Notes: generated by a model not told the origin, from the sequence alone. DNA of 64,000 bases from Anoplopoma fimbria (GCF_027596085.1 NC_072450.1:1294754-1358753), one strand, 5' to 3'. Positions 30,709 through 42,794 are shown, counted from the stretch's first letter. Numbers and translations: made by a program.

Positions 30709-32310
30709 CAGTGGGTACGGAAAGTATTCAGACCCCTTTAAATTTTTCACCCTTTGTTTCATTGCAGCCATTTACTAAAATCGAAAAAGTTCATTTTTTT
30801 TTTCTCATTAATGTACACTCAGCAACCCATCTTGACAGAAAAAAACAGAAATGTAGAAATTTTTGCAAATTTATTAAAAAAGAAAAAACTGAAATATCAC
30901 ATGGTCATAAGTATTCAGACCCTTTGCTCAGTATTGAGTAGAAGCACCCTTTTGAGCTAGTACAGCCATGAGTCTTCTTGGGAATGATGCAACAAGTTTC
31001 TCACACCTGGATTTGGGGATCCTCTGCCATTCTTCCTTGCAGATCCTCTCCAGTTCTGTCAGGTTGGATGGTGAACGTTGGTGGACAGCCATTTTCAGGT
31101 CTCTCCAGAGATGCTCAATTGGGTTTAGGTCAGGGCTCTGGCTGGGCCAGTCAAGAATGGTCACAGACTTGTTCAAGCCACTCCTTTGTTATTTTAGCTG
31201 TGTGCTTCGGGTCATTGTCTTGTTGGAAGGTGAACCTTCGGCCCAGTCTGAGGTCCTGAGCACTCTGGAGGAGGTTTTCTTCCAGGATATCTCTGTACTT
31301 GGCCGCATTCATCTTTCCTTCAATTGCAACCAGTCGTCCTGTCCCTGCAGCTGAAAAACACCCCCATAGCATGATGCTGCCACCACCATGTTTCACTGTT
31401 GGGATTGTATTGGGCAGGTGATGAGCAGTGCCTGGTTTTCTCCACACATACCGCTTAGAATTAACGCCAAAAAGTTCAATCTTGGTCTCATCAGACCAGA
31501 GAATCTTATTTCTCATAGTTTGGGAGTCCTCCATGTGTTTTTTGGCAAACTCTATGCGGGCTTTCATATGTCTTGCACTGAGGAAAGGCTTCCGTCGGGC
31601 CACTCTGCCATAAAGCCCCGACTGGTGGAGGGCTGCAGTGATAGTTGACTTTGTGGAACTTTCTCCCATCTCCCTACTGCATCTCTGGAGCTCAGCCACA
31701 GTGATCTTTGGGTTCTTCTTTACCTCTCTCACCAAGGCTCTTCTCCCACGATTGCTCAGTTTGGCTGGACGGCCAGGTCTAGGAAGAGTTCTGGTCATCC
31801 CATACTTCTTCCATTTAAGGATTATGGAGGCCACTGTGCTCTTAGGAACCTTGAGTGCTGCAGAAATTCTTTTGTAACCTTGGCCAGATCTGTGCCTTGC
31901 CACAATTCTGTCTCTGAGCTCCTTGGGCAGTTCCTTCGACCTCATGATTCTCATTTGTTCTGACATGCACTGTGAGCTGTAAGGTCTTATATAGACAGGT
32001 GTGTGCCTTTCCTAATCAAGTCCAATCAGTTTAATTAAACACAGCTGGACTCCAATGAAGGAGTAGAACCATCTCAAGGAGGATCAGAAGAAATGGACAG
32101 CATGTGAGTTAAATATGAGTGTCACAGCAAAGGGTCTGAATACTTATGACCATGTGATATTTCAGTTTTTCTTTTTTAATAAATTTGCAAAAATTTCTAC
32201 ATTTTCTGTTTTTTTCTGTCAAGATGGGTTGCTGAGTGTACATTAATGCGAAAAAAAAAGAACTTTTTCGATTTTAGTAAATGGCTGCAATGAAACAAAG
32301 GGTGAAAAAT
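30709..32310 (-). mobile_element. Tc1-like transposon with IR/DR end, right tip missing
   Basis: It starts CAGTGGGTACGGAAAGTATT after a TA. A second direct copy of AAGTATTCAGACCC occurs about 190 bases inside (30908-30921), the IR/DR arrangement of fish Tc1 elements. The inner repeat of the right end is at 32131-32150. The outermost ~40 bases on the right are lost: the sequence joins an L2-like LINE within the 10-base overlap GGTGAAAAAT (32301-32310). Confidence 0.88.
30928..31966 (-). pseudogene. Tc1 transposase with one frameshift
   Basis: Starts MSEQMRIMRSKELPKELRDR. The paired-like DNA-binding half has two helix-turn-helix parts (GQGYKRISAALKVPKSTVAS; ITVAELQR) with GRPAKL between them. 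The DDE catalytic domain has LWSDETKIELFG (first Asp), FQQDNDPKHTAK (second Asp) and SPDLNPIEHLWRDL (Glu), spaced as DD34E. The frame shifts near 31165-31170, between KEWL and KSVTILDW, so the two frames are 31966-31151 and 31176-30928. Otherwise nearly full length (about 340 residues), implying fairly recent activity. Confidence 0.9.
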
Positions 32311-32703
32311 CTAGGTGTGCTTTTAGACCCTGATTTGAACCTAACATTAATAATCTCACTAGAACAGCATTTTATCACCTGCGAAATATTGCTAAAGTGC
32401 AACCGTTTTCTCTCCCAGGCAGATACTGAGACTTATGCATGCTTTTCTCACTAGCAGGCTTGATTACTGCAATGCTCTCCTTTCTGGTCTACCTAAGAAA
32501 GCTATAAATGAGCTACAGATAATTCAGAATGCAGCGGCACGTGTGCTTACCAAGACCAGAAGGAGGGCACACATCTCACCTGTCTTAAAGTCCCTCCATT
32601 GGTTGCCTGTCAGTTTTAGAATAGATTTTAAGATCCTTTTAGTGGTGTTCAAATCACTGAACGGATTAACGCATACTCCCTCTAGATCCCTCCGGTCCTC
32701 TGG
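32301..32703 (+). mobile_element. L2-like LINE, RT C-terminal part, cut by gap
   Basis: The plus strand starts VKNLGVLLDPDL and after a frameshift reads MHAFLTSRLDYCNALLSGLP, then QNAAARVLTKTRRRAHISPV and LKSLHWLPVSFRIDFKILL (32435-32703), the typical end of L2-group polymerases. The assembly gap follows at once. It could belong to the same LINE as 25690-26304 and 29312-29490. Confidence 0.85.
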
Positions 32704-32803
32704 NNNNNNNNNNNNNNNNNNNNNNNNNNNNNNNNNNNNNNNNNNNNNNNNNNNNNNNNNNNNNNNNNNNNNNNNNNNNNNNNNNNNNNNNNNNNNNNNN
32801 NNN
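32704..32803. other. Assembly gap (100 N)
   Basis: Placeholder run of 100 N between the L2-like LINE and the 45-bp tandem repeat. Confidence 0.99.
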
Positions 32804-32945
32804 CTCTCCTCCTGTTAGCCGTTAGCGGTGCTGCTGACGTTACTAGCTCTCCTCCTGTTAGCACGTTAGCGGTGCTGCTAACGTTACTAGCTCTCCTCCT
32901 GTTAGCCGTTAGCGGTGCTGCTAACGTTACTAGCTCTCCTGTTGG
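32804..32945. repeat. About 45-bp tandem repeat x 3
   Basis: Three copies of CTCTCCTCCTGTTAGCCGTT followed by AGCGGTGCTGCTAACGTTAC, starting at the gap edge, so the array may be longer. 32946-33541 shows no recognisable feature and is presumably idh3a intron. Confidence 0.9.
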
Positions 32946-33541
32946 TTTAAACACAGGTTAGGTTGTTTAAAATGTAACATCAGAGATCAGAGACTAGAGA
33001 AAGCATAAATGATAGTCTGAGTCTCATGTTTTCACCTGAATATTGGAGAGAGCGATCGTCCAGGAGAACTCACTTGAGCGTCCTGATAGAAGATCCAGTC
33101 AGTGACGGTGTAGTGATGATGGTGTACCTGCCCTCCTCACCTGTGTCCCTGTGGGTCTGCGTCGGTAACGTTTTATCACGGCTTCAGTAAACGTAGCAGA
33201 AGAGATGCGTTTACAGGACGTAGCAGTGGACGTAGCAGTGTGGACGTAGCAGTGTGGACGTGCAGTGTGCAGTCTGTCTGATTGAACTAAACCAGGACGA
33301 CTCATCGGTACGGATCTGTCAGCTGACAGTAGACGTCCCAGTGCATGTGTGATGTCACTTCCTGTGAATGGTCCTCCACTCACATGGATCCCTGAGGGAC
33401 TCCATGAAGTCTTCATCTCATTCCTGTTGTTTTTCCTCCCGCCTCCTCTGGAATGACCACTTTCTGTCTCACCTCGCTCAGACCTCCCTCCATAAGTAGT
33501 TCTTTAACGGTTTCCCTGTCCTCTGGTCTCCGTCCCCGTAG

Positions 33542-33675
33542 ATCGTGGAGGGCGTCGTCCAGAGCATCAAGCTGATCACAGAGGACGCCAGCAGACGCAT
33601 CGCTGAGTACGCCTTCGAATACGCCAGAAACAACCAAAGAAACAGTGTGACGGCCGTCCACAAGGCCAACATCAT
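33542..33675 (+). CDS. idh3a: idh3a, one internal exon (NAD-isocitrate dehydrogenase alpha)
   Basis: After the acceptor CCCCGTAG the plus strand reads [20 protein letters not shown], then [14 protein letters not shown] and [10 protein letters not shown], ending AT before a GTGAGTCC donor (134 bases, with a split Met codon). This is the highly conserved segment of the catalytic alpha subunit of mitochondrial NAD-dependent isocitrate dehydrogenase, which oxidises isocitrate to 2-oxoglutarate in the TCA cycle. The Tyr of EYARNN and Lys of AVHKANI belong to the conserved active-site region of the family. No other idh3a exon is visible within the window; gaps lie about 740 bases before and 225 bases after it. 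Confidence 0.9.
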
Positions 33676-33769
33676 GTGAGTCCACCGGGGAGCTGAGACC
33701 ACGCCTACAACACGGAGACATCGGGGGGTCACTGTCTCTGTACATGTGTCCTCTAGAGGATGAATCACT

Positions 33770-33820
33770 CACTATGTCGCTGTCTCTCTCTCTGTCTCTC
33801 TCTGTCTCTCTCTGTCTCTC

Positions 33821-33869
<49 letters not shown>

Positions 33870-33900
33870 GTCTCTGTCTCTCTCTCTGTCTCTCTCTCTC
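33770..33900. repeat. (TCTC)n/(TCTG)n microsatellite running into a gap
   Basis: CTGTCTCTCTCTGTCTCTCT-type sequence up to the first N at 33901. It probably caused the gap. Confidence 0.95.
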
Positions 33901-34000
33901 NNNNNNNNNNNNNNNNNNNNNNNNNNNNNNNNNNNNNNNNNNNNNNNNNNNNNNNNNNNNNNNNNNNNNNNNNNNNNNNNNNNNNNNNNNNNNNNNNNNN
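33901..34000. other. Assembly gap (100 N) at the border of the inverted duplication
   Basis: 100 N. Sequence from about 34016 onward is the reverse complement of 19297 leftward, so the gap sits at the edge of the duplicated arm. Confidence 0.99.
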
Positions 34001-34015
34001 GGTGTTAATGCTTGC

Positions 34016-34585
34016 ATTGGCTGACTAAGATTAGCTATGTGGTTGTTTGCCAGGTGATATTTGTGTTTGTCAGCTGAATGAGCTGGTCTGACCTGTGTAA
34101 CTTTTTTTGTTTTGGTTTCCAGTCAAAGCTGAAGGGAGATATGATCCAAACTGTGAGCTTTTATTCCACTAATAAAAGTATCACTAAAGCTGTAAGCGAA
34201 TATCATCTGAATGTGTTTTGGTTTTGTAACGACCTGGCGTTAAAATCAAGCTAACCCTGGTGTTAATCCCTCTGTCCTCCTCTTGGTCAGGTTTCTCCAG
34301 TCCTCCTCTGATCTCCTCAGTTACTGTGGTTATTAATAAATGTAGCTGAGTAACAGAGAGTCAGGGTTCTCAGGGAGGAAGGATATGCTCCCCCCAACCA
34401 CACAGGAAGTGACCTCACCGTGACTCCGGCCGCCCTACTTTCTGGTCCTGGAGAGAGAAGAGAGGCTAATTGTCTGGAGAGGAACTGAATGAACTCTAAT
34501 TAGGACACGATTAAAGCAAAACTCTCACAGCTGTAAAAATCCATTAACCTTTAATCGTACGGTTCATCACAAACTTGAGGTTAGA

Positions 34586-34665
<80 letters not shown>

Positions 34666-34910
34666 GAGAGAGATGGATGTATATGTGTGAGGAGAAAATG
34701 AGGCCGTATGGTGTGAAGGAAACATATGATGATCTTGACCAAATACTCAGGTGTGAAAACAGGAGCAACTGGAAAGTGTCTATATATATATATATTATTT
34801 ATTTTTTTTCAAACACATACAGATATATATATAATATATAAATTATATATAATATTATTATATATATATTTTTTGATTTAAATTTTTTTCAAACACAAAC
34901 ACATGTAATA
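34016..34910. repeat. Arm of inverted duplication (matches 18453-19297 reversed)
   Basis: Contains GATTAGCTATGTGGTTGTTT, TCACCGTGACTCCGGCCGCC and a long (GT)n tract (34588-34662), all reversed relative to 18453-19297. No gene seen. Confidence 0.8.
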
Positions 34911-36896
34911 ATTAAAGCTGTAAGCAGAGATGATCGGGCCCTCGCACTCCGCACACGTCGGGGTACCGGCGGGACGCGGGCTCAAGAGGCGGTGAACGCC
35001 TGCGACAATCGGACACCACGTCCAACAGTTGGATGTATTTTTGTTGTGTGGAGTGCGTGACGCTGGAAATTATGTTCAGCAAAAATTCCAACATCTCCTG
35101 AATCCACGATGAAGCAAAAGCAAACAAAAAAAGCATATTATGTTGTTCTATAACAACTGTAGACCACATCATTTAAATGTCATGTAAATCGGATGCTGTT
35201 GGTCACATGATTTGCCAGATCGAACAGGATATGTGTATAGAATTTCAAATCAATCGTACATACGGTGTAGGGGCGTTATCGAGTCGATTTTGCACTCTGA
35301 TGCATTCAAATCATATCAGGAAACTACATTTTGGACTTTTAATGTGTGTGCCAAGTGTGGTTATGTTTTAAGCATTTTTAGACCTTCAGAAACACCTTCG
35401 TTTTCATGGTGAACAATGCGATGCCGCAGTAACGCGTTCTGCAAAAGAACAAACTTTTGATAACTTTTAATCACTAAGGTCTTTAGATTGTAATGACCAA
35501 ATTTGAAGTGGATCTGATGAATCCCCTGGGAGGAGTTTGTTAAAGTTTAGCGCCTGGAAATGGCAAAAAATACAAAATAAATTCATACAAAATGGCCGAC
35601 TTCCGGTTGGGTTTAGAGCATGGCTCCAAGTCTACATCTGATACATGTGCCTTCCAAATTTCATACATCTAGGTGAAACGTACTGGGGAGCGTGCTTCGT
35701 CGAAATTTCGTAGGGGCGCTATCGAGTTGACTTGCCACTCTGATGCAATAAAACCATATGAGATAACATTTTTTACTTTAAATGTGTGTGCCACGTTTGG
35801 TTGTGTTTCGAGCATTTTGTTTCTCATTGCGAGGAATGCGTCGCCACGGCAACAACGTTTCATGAAACATCAAATGCTTTGTGGGCTGGCATTATGAACT
35901 TCTTACATTTGTGTGGAACAAATTTGAGGTGGATCTGGTTTAATTGTGGCAAGCCAAAGTATAGCATCAGTAACTTCCTGTTACCAGAAGGTGGCGCTAT
36001 GACTATCATTCAAAATTTGACTGTAGATGTCTTCAGGCCCGGAGTCTATTCAAACATGTGAAATATGGAAAAGATCTGACCTCGTGGAGTCGAGTTACAT
36101 CAGTTTATTCGTTCACGCCGAAGGATCGAAATTCTCCGAGCCGCCACGTCGCCGCCGTTAAACGAATCCTTACAATCTTCACAATGAAGCATTATCAAGG
36201 TCTTAAGGCTTTTCTGACTAAATTTAAGAGGGATCTGATTAATCTGTGATGAGGAGGATGTAAGAGTACACAACATGTAACTTCCTGTTGCCACTAGGTG
36301 GCGCTATTACTATGATTCTTAATTGACACAAAGATGTCTTCAGGGTCAGGATGGCATGACATATGAGAAAGTTTGAGCATATTAGACAATGTACGGCCGA
36401 GTTATAATGACTTCCTGTTTCATGGCGAATGGTGTGTTTTGAAAGCGACGCCACGGATACATAGTTTGATAACTTTTTGATCTTTTGATAACTTTTGAAT
36501 GCAAAGTTCTTAAGATCATACTGACCGAATTTGAAGTCAATCGGGTTAAATCTCTAGGAGGAGTTCATTAAAGTACGTCACCTTGAAATGGTCAAAAAAG
36601 TCATAGAATTCAAAATGGCCGACTTCCTGTTGGGTTTAGGGCATACGTCTAACGTACGTCCCATCATGTTACATATACCTACCAAATTTCACGCAGCTAG
36701 GTGAAACACCTGTTGGGGAGCCCAGTCAAGAAATAAATTTGTGGGGGATTATTATTGTTATTATTATTATACCTACCAAATTTCACGCGCTAGTGTACGG
36801 TTTATCCCAAGCACCTCTTTTCCCTGTTGGAAGACGCCAAATACATTCGTAGAACAATAGGTCCTCCACTCTGACTACGTCAGTGCTCGGGCCCTA
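34911..36896 (+). repeat. Long non-coding repeat, family R, copy 2 (least interrupted)
   Basis: Starts ATTAAAGCTGTAAGCAGAGA then TGATCGGGCCCTCGCAC, and ends GTCAGTGCTCGGGCCCTAAA. It is about 2 kb with no open coding region and no obvious foreign insertion, so it is the best model for the family. It contains several internally similar segments around CGACTTCCTGTTGGGTTTAG and GGTGGCGCTAT. Confidence 0.65.
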
Positions 36897-37127
36897 AATA
36901 TAAATTGACAGTATGTTTAAGAGGACGAGCCCCTGAAGGACTACACACATTGATGGAAATGAGATGTACACATTTATGTATTTATTAAATTTAATGTAAG
37001 CAGCGCATTCATGCAGAACGGGGAGGAGACAGTTTAACTGGAATCACTTATCAGTGGAATCATGAACAAGTGATTTCAGATAATCAATTGAATGTAGTTG
37101 ATGAGGACTGAGGACAGTGTTGCTCAC

Positions 37128-37174
37128 CTAATCAGAAAGAAGACAATGAGGAGTATGAAAACCAGGAGATCAGC
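37128..37174 (-). pseudogene. Remnant transmembrane exon behind copy B
   Basis: In minus-strand sense reads ADLLVFILLIVFFLIR with the exon-7-type donor GTGAGCAACACTGTCC, as behind copy A. About 450 bases beyond the stop codon of copy B. Confidence 0.5.
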
Positions 37175-37624
37175 ACAGACGTTCAAACTGAAGACATTTT
37201 AAAAGGTCACATTTAATATCAGTACATTTTAAATCATTTTACACCCTGTCCAACGTTCTATCCACAGAGTCTCTAAAAGAGAGGACACCATCATGTGTAA
37301 CAACCCATCAGGGAAAATACAAGTTAAACTAAGTAGCCTAGCTAACATATTACTGTTTGCTGTGAGCTGAGCCATCTAAGTTACTGCGTCACACTGAAGC
37401 TAATAGCTGAGTTAAATTGAAAATATATGTATTAAGCAAGGTTCATGGGTAATGTGTGTTTAGACCAGAGATGTCTGGTCTGCAGCTCTCAGTCTATCAG
37501 ATGGAGAAATAATATAGATAATATGTAACACTGCTGCTCGTCCTCATGAGCAAGGTGACAAAGTAGAGGGACTCATCAGTAAAGACAACAGAAGTTCACT
37601 CAGCGGTCCTGTTGGGTCTGAAGT

Positions 37625-40600
37625 TCACAGCAGCGTAGAGCACATGATCCGGTTCTGGATCTGGATGTGGTGGACTCTGCTGTAGAGAGGATCTGTGTGG
37701 TTCTGAGGGAAGTGGACTCTGCTGTAGATAGGATCATTCTGATCTGTTGGTGGAGCTGAGCCCTCCTCATACACAGGACCAGGGTTTAACTGAAAAGAGA
37801 CAAATAACTTCACTTTATACTGAACTTCAGTGTTTTTTATTGTAGCAGAGTCTTTAGCTCCAGTCTTTACCTGCTCCATGTGGACTGAGGTTTCAGTTGT
37901 TGGAGGTTGACCTGAAGTCCTCTTCTTTCTGATTCATAAAATGAATAAATATGTGAATGAATAAGAGCTTTCAGCTTGTAGATTAAATGTGGTTGGTCTG
38001 AAACAGAGGACAGTTGCTCACCTGATCCAGCAGAAGACAGAGAGGGGTATTATAACCAGGAGAGCAGCACAGACTCCTGCAGCTGCTGCTGGTGTCCATT
38101 GTCCTCTTTTACTCTGGACAGTGAGAGTCTTTACATGAGAGCTGATGTTGTTGTGGCTTCTGACAGCACAGGAGTAGTTTCCTGCATGCTGACTGCTGAC
38201 CGGGTCCAGAACCAGGTGTTTGTTGTGGTTCTCTGTCGGGGTCAGAGGTCGACTGTTGAAGAACCAGATGTAGTTTGTGTTGTCAGTCAGAGGACAGCTG
38301 GTACTGCAGGTCAGTGTGACTCTCTGGTCCTCTGTCACCACTGCAGAAGGACTCAACTCCACTTTCAGGCCTGGAAGATGTTTAGAGAGGCAGTAGATGT
38401 AAAAAAAAGGGCATTTTACTAGAGATTGTTTTTCACTACGTCTGTGCAGTCCTATAAGGCATGAATGAAGCATTTTAGGACTTTAACAGGAAGTAAAATA
38501 AATGGTTCTGAAGTTTATACATGAGCTAAAACAGAGAAAGTCAACATAATGTTGAGAGTTACCTGTGACAACCAGAGTGACTCCAGGTGAATCAGACCGT
38601 ACCCATCTATGGTCATCTTGGAGTGTGAATGTGTATTCTGCTGAGTCATCCTTCTTCAGGTTACTGATTGTCAGGATGTGTTGGTTCTTCATGTTGTCAT
38701 GATACTTCACACGACCTTCAGCTTTAATTGTCTCTTTAACGTCTTCCTTCACTCTCCTCTTTATTTTAAACCATAATTTAGACGTTGGTTGATAGTTGGG
38801 ATAAGAATATTCACTAGAGATGTTGACTGAAGAACCTTCCAGAGCACAGATTCTCCTTCTGACATAATTCACACTCCAACAGTTCTGATCATAAAGACCT
38901 GAAATAAAGATGAAAGACAACAATCAGTTTCACTTTAAGAACCTTCTGAACAAGATGTTTGAATCAACTCTACAACTAAAGCCTAGAAATGAAAATCTGT
39001 TGAATCAACACGTCTCATCAAAATCAAACATGAATTCTCACAGCTGATGTTTACCACTTCATAACAACTGCTTTATACTGGAAAGGGTTTCTGTTATTTT
39101 GTCCACATCCTGTGACGTTTAATCAGTATATAAATCATCATATTTATCATTATTTGTAGACCATTAACACAAATATCCATTTTATAAGTTAGGACAAACT
39201 TTAAGTTACTCACAGACTTCAGCAGAGTGCAGATCCTCCAGGCCTTTTACTGCACAGGAGACACTGTCAGCAGAATAGAAGTAAACTTCCAACTGTTGTT
39301 CATTATGATTTTCAACTAAACTGTTCTTATACCATGTAAAGTGAGTTAGAGGACAGCTGGTGTTACAGGTCAGTCTGACATAGTTTGGGTTGGCTGTAGG
39401 ACTCCTTTGAACATGTAATTCTGTTGGGAGATAAACATTTTCATAAATGATATTAAATCAGTTTATTACAAAGCCAACATTATTAGATATAAACTCAAAG
39501 ACTGGTTAATCCAGAAAGAGAAAAAAATACAATTCATGAAAGAAAACAGAAAAATGTGACTTTAAAAGGATGAGAGGTGTGTTTGTGTGTAAGTGTTTGA
39601 GAAACTCCACCTGTTGGATATGTGATGGAGCAGGGCTCCTCCTCTGATGTCTGCTTATTAGAACACATTGTCCCTTTAGCATAGGTCACCTTAAAGCAGC
39701 TCCGTGTGACAGAATCTGGACAAAATAAATGACATTCAGTGTTTTTATTGGTGATTGTATCTGGTGAAGGTGTAACCCATTAATCCAGATGTTTCATCCT
39801 ATAACAAGGAGCTAAATGTTGTCACTCACCCACTGAGACTTCAGGGGCTCTGAGGTCCTCGTAGCCTTTGATAGCACAGGAGTATCTGACTGCTTCCTCA
39901 CTGCTGACCAGCTGTTGGTACCAGGGAGACCAGTCCTGATAGAGGACCTCTCTGTTCTGGTACCAGATGTAGACTGCAGGCTCTTCAGTCAGAGGACAGC
40001 TGCTGCTACATATCAGTGCTACTGTCTGTCCGTCTGTGGTGGGAATCACCTTCACCTGCAGGTCTGGATGGTCATGTGTGACATGATATAAATATATAAT
40101 ATATATATATATATATATAAAGATTCTTAAAGTAATAAATACTGACAGTCACTGTACCTGCTACATGGAGTTTGATTCCCTTTAACCTGCAGTTTGATGG
40201 GTCGTCTGCATTCTCTCTGCAGCAGTAAACATTCTCATCTCTGTCTGTTAGATCTTTGATTGTTAGAGTTGGACGACTTTCATCAGACATGTTGTACGTT
40301 ACACGTTTTCCGTCTGCAGACAGTTCATTCTGAACATACTTGGAGCCGTTCCAGTGTACAGTGTACCATTTGTATCTTGAAGTGGGATGTAGAGCTGAGC
40401 AGGGCAGATCCACTGATGAACCTTTTAAAGCACAGATGCTGTTTGTTTGTCCCTGAACACCTTTAACAGAAGATTTTATCAATAAACATCTTTTTATAAC
40501 ATTCTTCTTTACACTGATCAGTCAATGCTGCTAGTATAAAAGAGTAAATGATCCTACTGATATACTTTAATGCATCAAACAGCACATATCAGCAGAATAA

Positions 40601-40772
40601 ACAATCATCTTTTCTTTAATGAATAATAAAAAGCTGCTGTCCATTCCTAAAACCTTTGAACAGTTCCCAGTTGATGAGTATTACTGTATATAAGAAAGGA
40701 TTAGCAGTCATTCATACCTGAGATGAACAGGATGAAACCCAGAAACACACATCCAGCTTCTGCCAACAACAT
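37625..40772 (-). CDS. CD22/Siglec/FCRL-like Ig receptor, copy B (frameshifted tail)
   Basis: Exons in transcript order: 40772-40718, 40460-40158, 40063-39830, 39715-39611, 39420-39214, 38898-38563, 38370-38022, 37928-37871, 37789-37625; 603 codons. It has the same domain order as copy A. Exon 5 is 3 bases shorter. The tail keeps two tyrosine motifs of the YSRV type, but both have Pro two residues before Tyr (PIYSRV, PLYSRV). VYEEV has become VYEEG, and a 1-base deletion relative to copy D changes the frame after the second YSRV, so the C-terminal VLYAAV motif is lost and the protein ends IMCSTLL. Intron 8 is 81 bases with no in-frame stop. Neighbours are family R on the 3' side and an AT-rich flank on the 5' side. 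Confidence 0.85.
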
Positions 40773-40986
40773 GGCTGTTGTAGTCTTCAGCTTCTAATCA
40801 GAGAGTTGATCTTATAATTTAACGACCTTATTCCAACTGCTGTGTTTATGAAAACTCATAAAACACAGAGAATATCACTGAGTGGTCAAAATCAACAGCA
40901 GTCTTCTTACAGAGACAGAATGGACTGTTGGTCAGTGTGACGGAGGCTGCCAGATAAACTGCATTCAACTCTGACACCTAAAGAAA

Positions 40987-40999
40987 CACTTCCTTCCTC
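40987..40999 (-). promoter_or_regulatory. ETS/PU.1-like site upstream of copy B
   Basis: GAGGAAGGAAGTG on the minus strand, about 215 bases before the start codon, identical to copy A. 41000-41750 holds AT-rich flank shared with copy D but no gene. Confidence 0.4.
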
Positions 41000-42061
41000 T
41001 TTATCATTAATAGTTCAAAGGAAACGTGTAGAGCAGCATTTATCAGATATGAGCTCATATTTAGTCTTTAACACCTTTGACTAAAATATGTTAAAGTTTG
41101 CAGAGTGAGAGCAGAGAAATGTGAAGCTGTCTGTGGTTGTTTTGTGTTGGAAATATCAACTGCAGACTCAAATATCTACGTTCTTTTAGTTCAGTGCATC
41201 ACATGCAGAGCACCATATATTTTGATGGTAAAAACTATTTTATAAAAACATGAGAAAGTCATCAGAGCTATAGATTAGATTTGACCAACCAGTCAGACAC
41301 TGAAAGCCACGTCATCACAAAATGCACACACACACATTTCCATTAACAATCATATTTATTATTTTATTTTATTGCATTTAGCTACAAAACTCAGTGGAAC
41401 TCCTTCCATCCTTTGTTTACCACAATCCTGTTTTAATACTGGTTGGTGTTCTGTTAGACAGATAAGTGAAGACAGATCAATGCAGTATTGCTTCATTTAC
41501 AGTCTTTTCATGTATTAAAATGGTAAATGTATTCCTTATTGAGACGCTGACTCACCTGCTACTAACGGTGCTCTGAAACTTGGATATTCAGCATTAAAAA
41601 GATCACAAAAGGACCTGATTTTTGTGGCTTTCTTGCTTGTAAAATATGAACGTGTTGAATGCTGCGTTCTACTTGCTTGTAGCTCTTCGGCTGCTTCATG
41701 GAGCGAAGTGAAGCTGCTGGAGACTGGAGGTCTTGAAGTATAATAATAATAATTAAAGCTGTAAGCAGCGATGATCGGGCCCTCGCACTCTGTGCGCGTC
41801 GGGGTACCGGCGGGACGCGGGCTCAAGAGGCGGCGAACGCCTGCGACAATCGGACACCACGTCCAATAGTTAGATGTATTTTTGTTGTGTGGAGTGCGTG
41901 ACGCTGGAAATTATGTTCAGCAAAAATTCCAACACTTCCTGTATCCACGATGAAGCCAAAGGAACACAGACAACGCATTATGTTGTTCTATAACAACTGT
42001 AGACCACATCATTTAAATGTCATGTAAATCGGATGCTGTTTGTCACATAAGATAAGATAAG

Positions 42062-42776
42062 TGTCACAGTTCTGCTTCCATACTGCCCTGTCAGTAGCTC
42101 ACCCCTGTCACTCTGCCTCACTCACCTAATTAGCTCACTCAGTTCACCTGCCAGCCACTCCCTGTCATCCTGTCTCACTCTCCCTCAGTTCATCTCGCAG
42201 CCACTCCCACCTCACCAGTCTGTCACAGCTCTGCCCCTTCTCCCCTGCCACTCTATCTCTCACTCACCTGATCTGTTCATTCAGTGCACCTGTTAGCCAC
42301 ACCCACCTCATCAGCACAATCTCTCTCACCTGCCCACTCTGCTGCACCTACTCCCTTTAGTATTTAAACCCCAGTCTCACACACACTCACTGCCAGATCG
42401 TTCTCCGCACCATGCCAGACTTTCCCGCATTCATCCTTGGACTGATTTTCCGTTGCCGACCCTGCCTGTTTGGACTTCGCCTTGCTCCTGCCCCGGTAAA
42501 CGACTCAGCCTTCCATCCCCGACCACGAGATTCCTGCCTTGCCTCTGCCCCGGTAAATCGCCATAGCCTTCTGTCCTCGACCACGAGTCTAGCCTCCGCT
42601 TTCTCTGGTGTCTGTCTGCCTGATCCCGTGGCTGTTTGGCTTATCCCCGGCTTGACTTCTTGGTGTGAGTCAACTGGTTCCTGGTTTCCTGCTGTTTGCG
42701 TCTGCCTGGAATAAAGCTTCTCACTACTACTCTGTGTCTGTCGCGCTGCTTCTGGGTCCACACCACACCCGTTACA
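42062..42776 (+). mobile_element. LTR of a retrotransposon (715 bp)
   Basis: Starts TGTCACAGTTCTGC and ends CACCCGTTACA, so it has the TG...CA (TGT...ACA) borders of LTRs. A TATA-like TAGTATTTAAACCC lies at about 42358 and AATAAAGC at about 42709, in the right order for U3-R-U5. It is followed within 20 bases by the gag start codon. No second LTR is visible; the element is cut at 43193. Confidence 0.75.
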
Positions 42777-42794
42777 GTACGATCTGGCCATAAC

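Noticed and set aside
33413..33772. Minus-strand frames of 96 and 119 codons over the idh3a exon
   Set aside because: They are shadows of the plus-strand idh3a exon, which has correct splice borders and strongly conserved residues.
38099..38422. Antisense frames opposite exon 7 of the Ig genes (about 107-127 codons; also at 12873, 47785, 58200)
   Set aside because: They recur at every copy simply because the sense exon is conserved, contain no recognisable domain, and lie opposite well-supported spliced exons.
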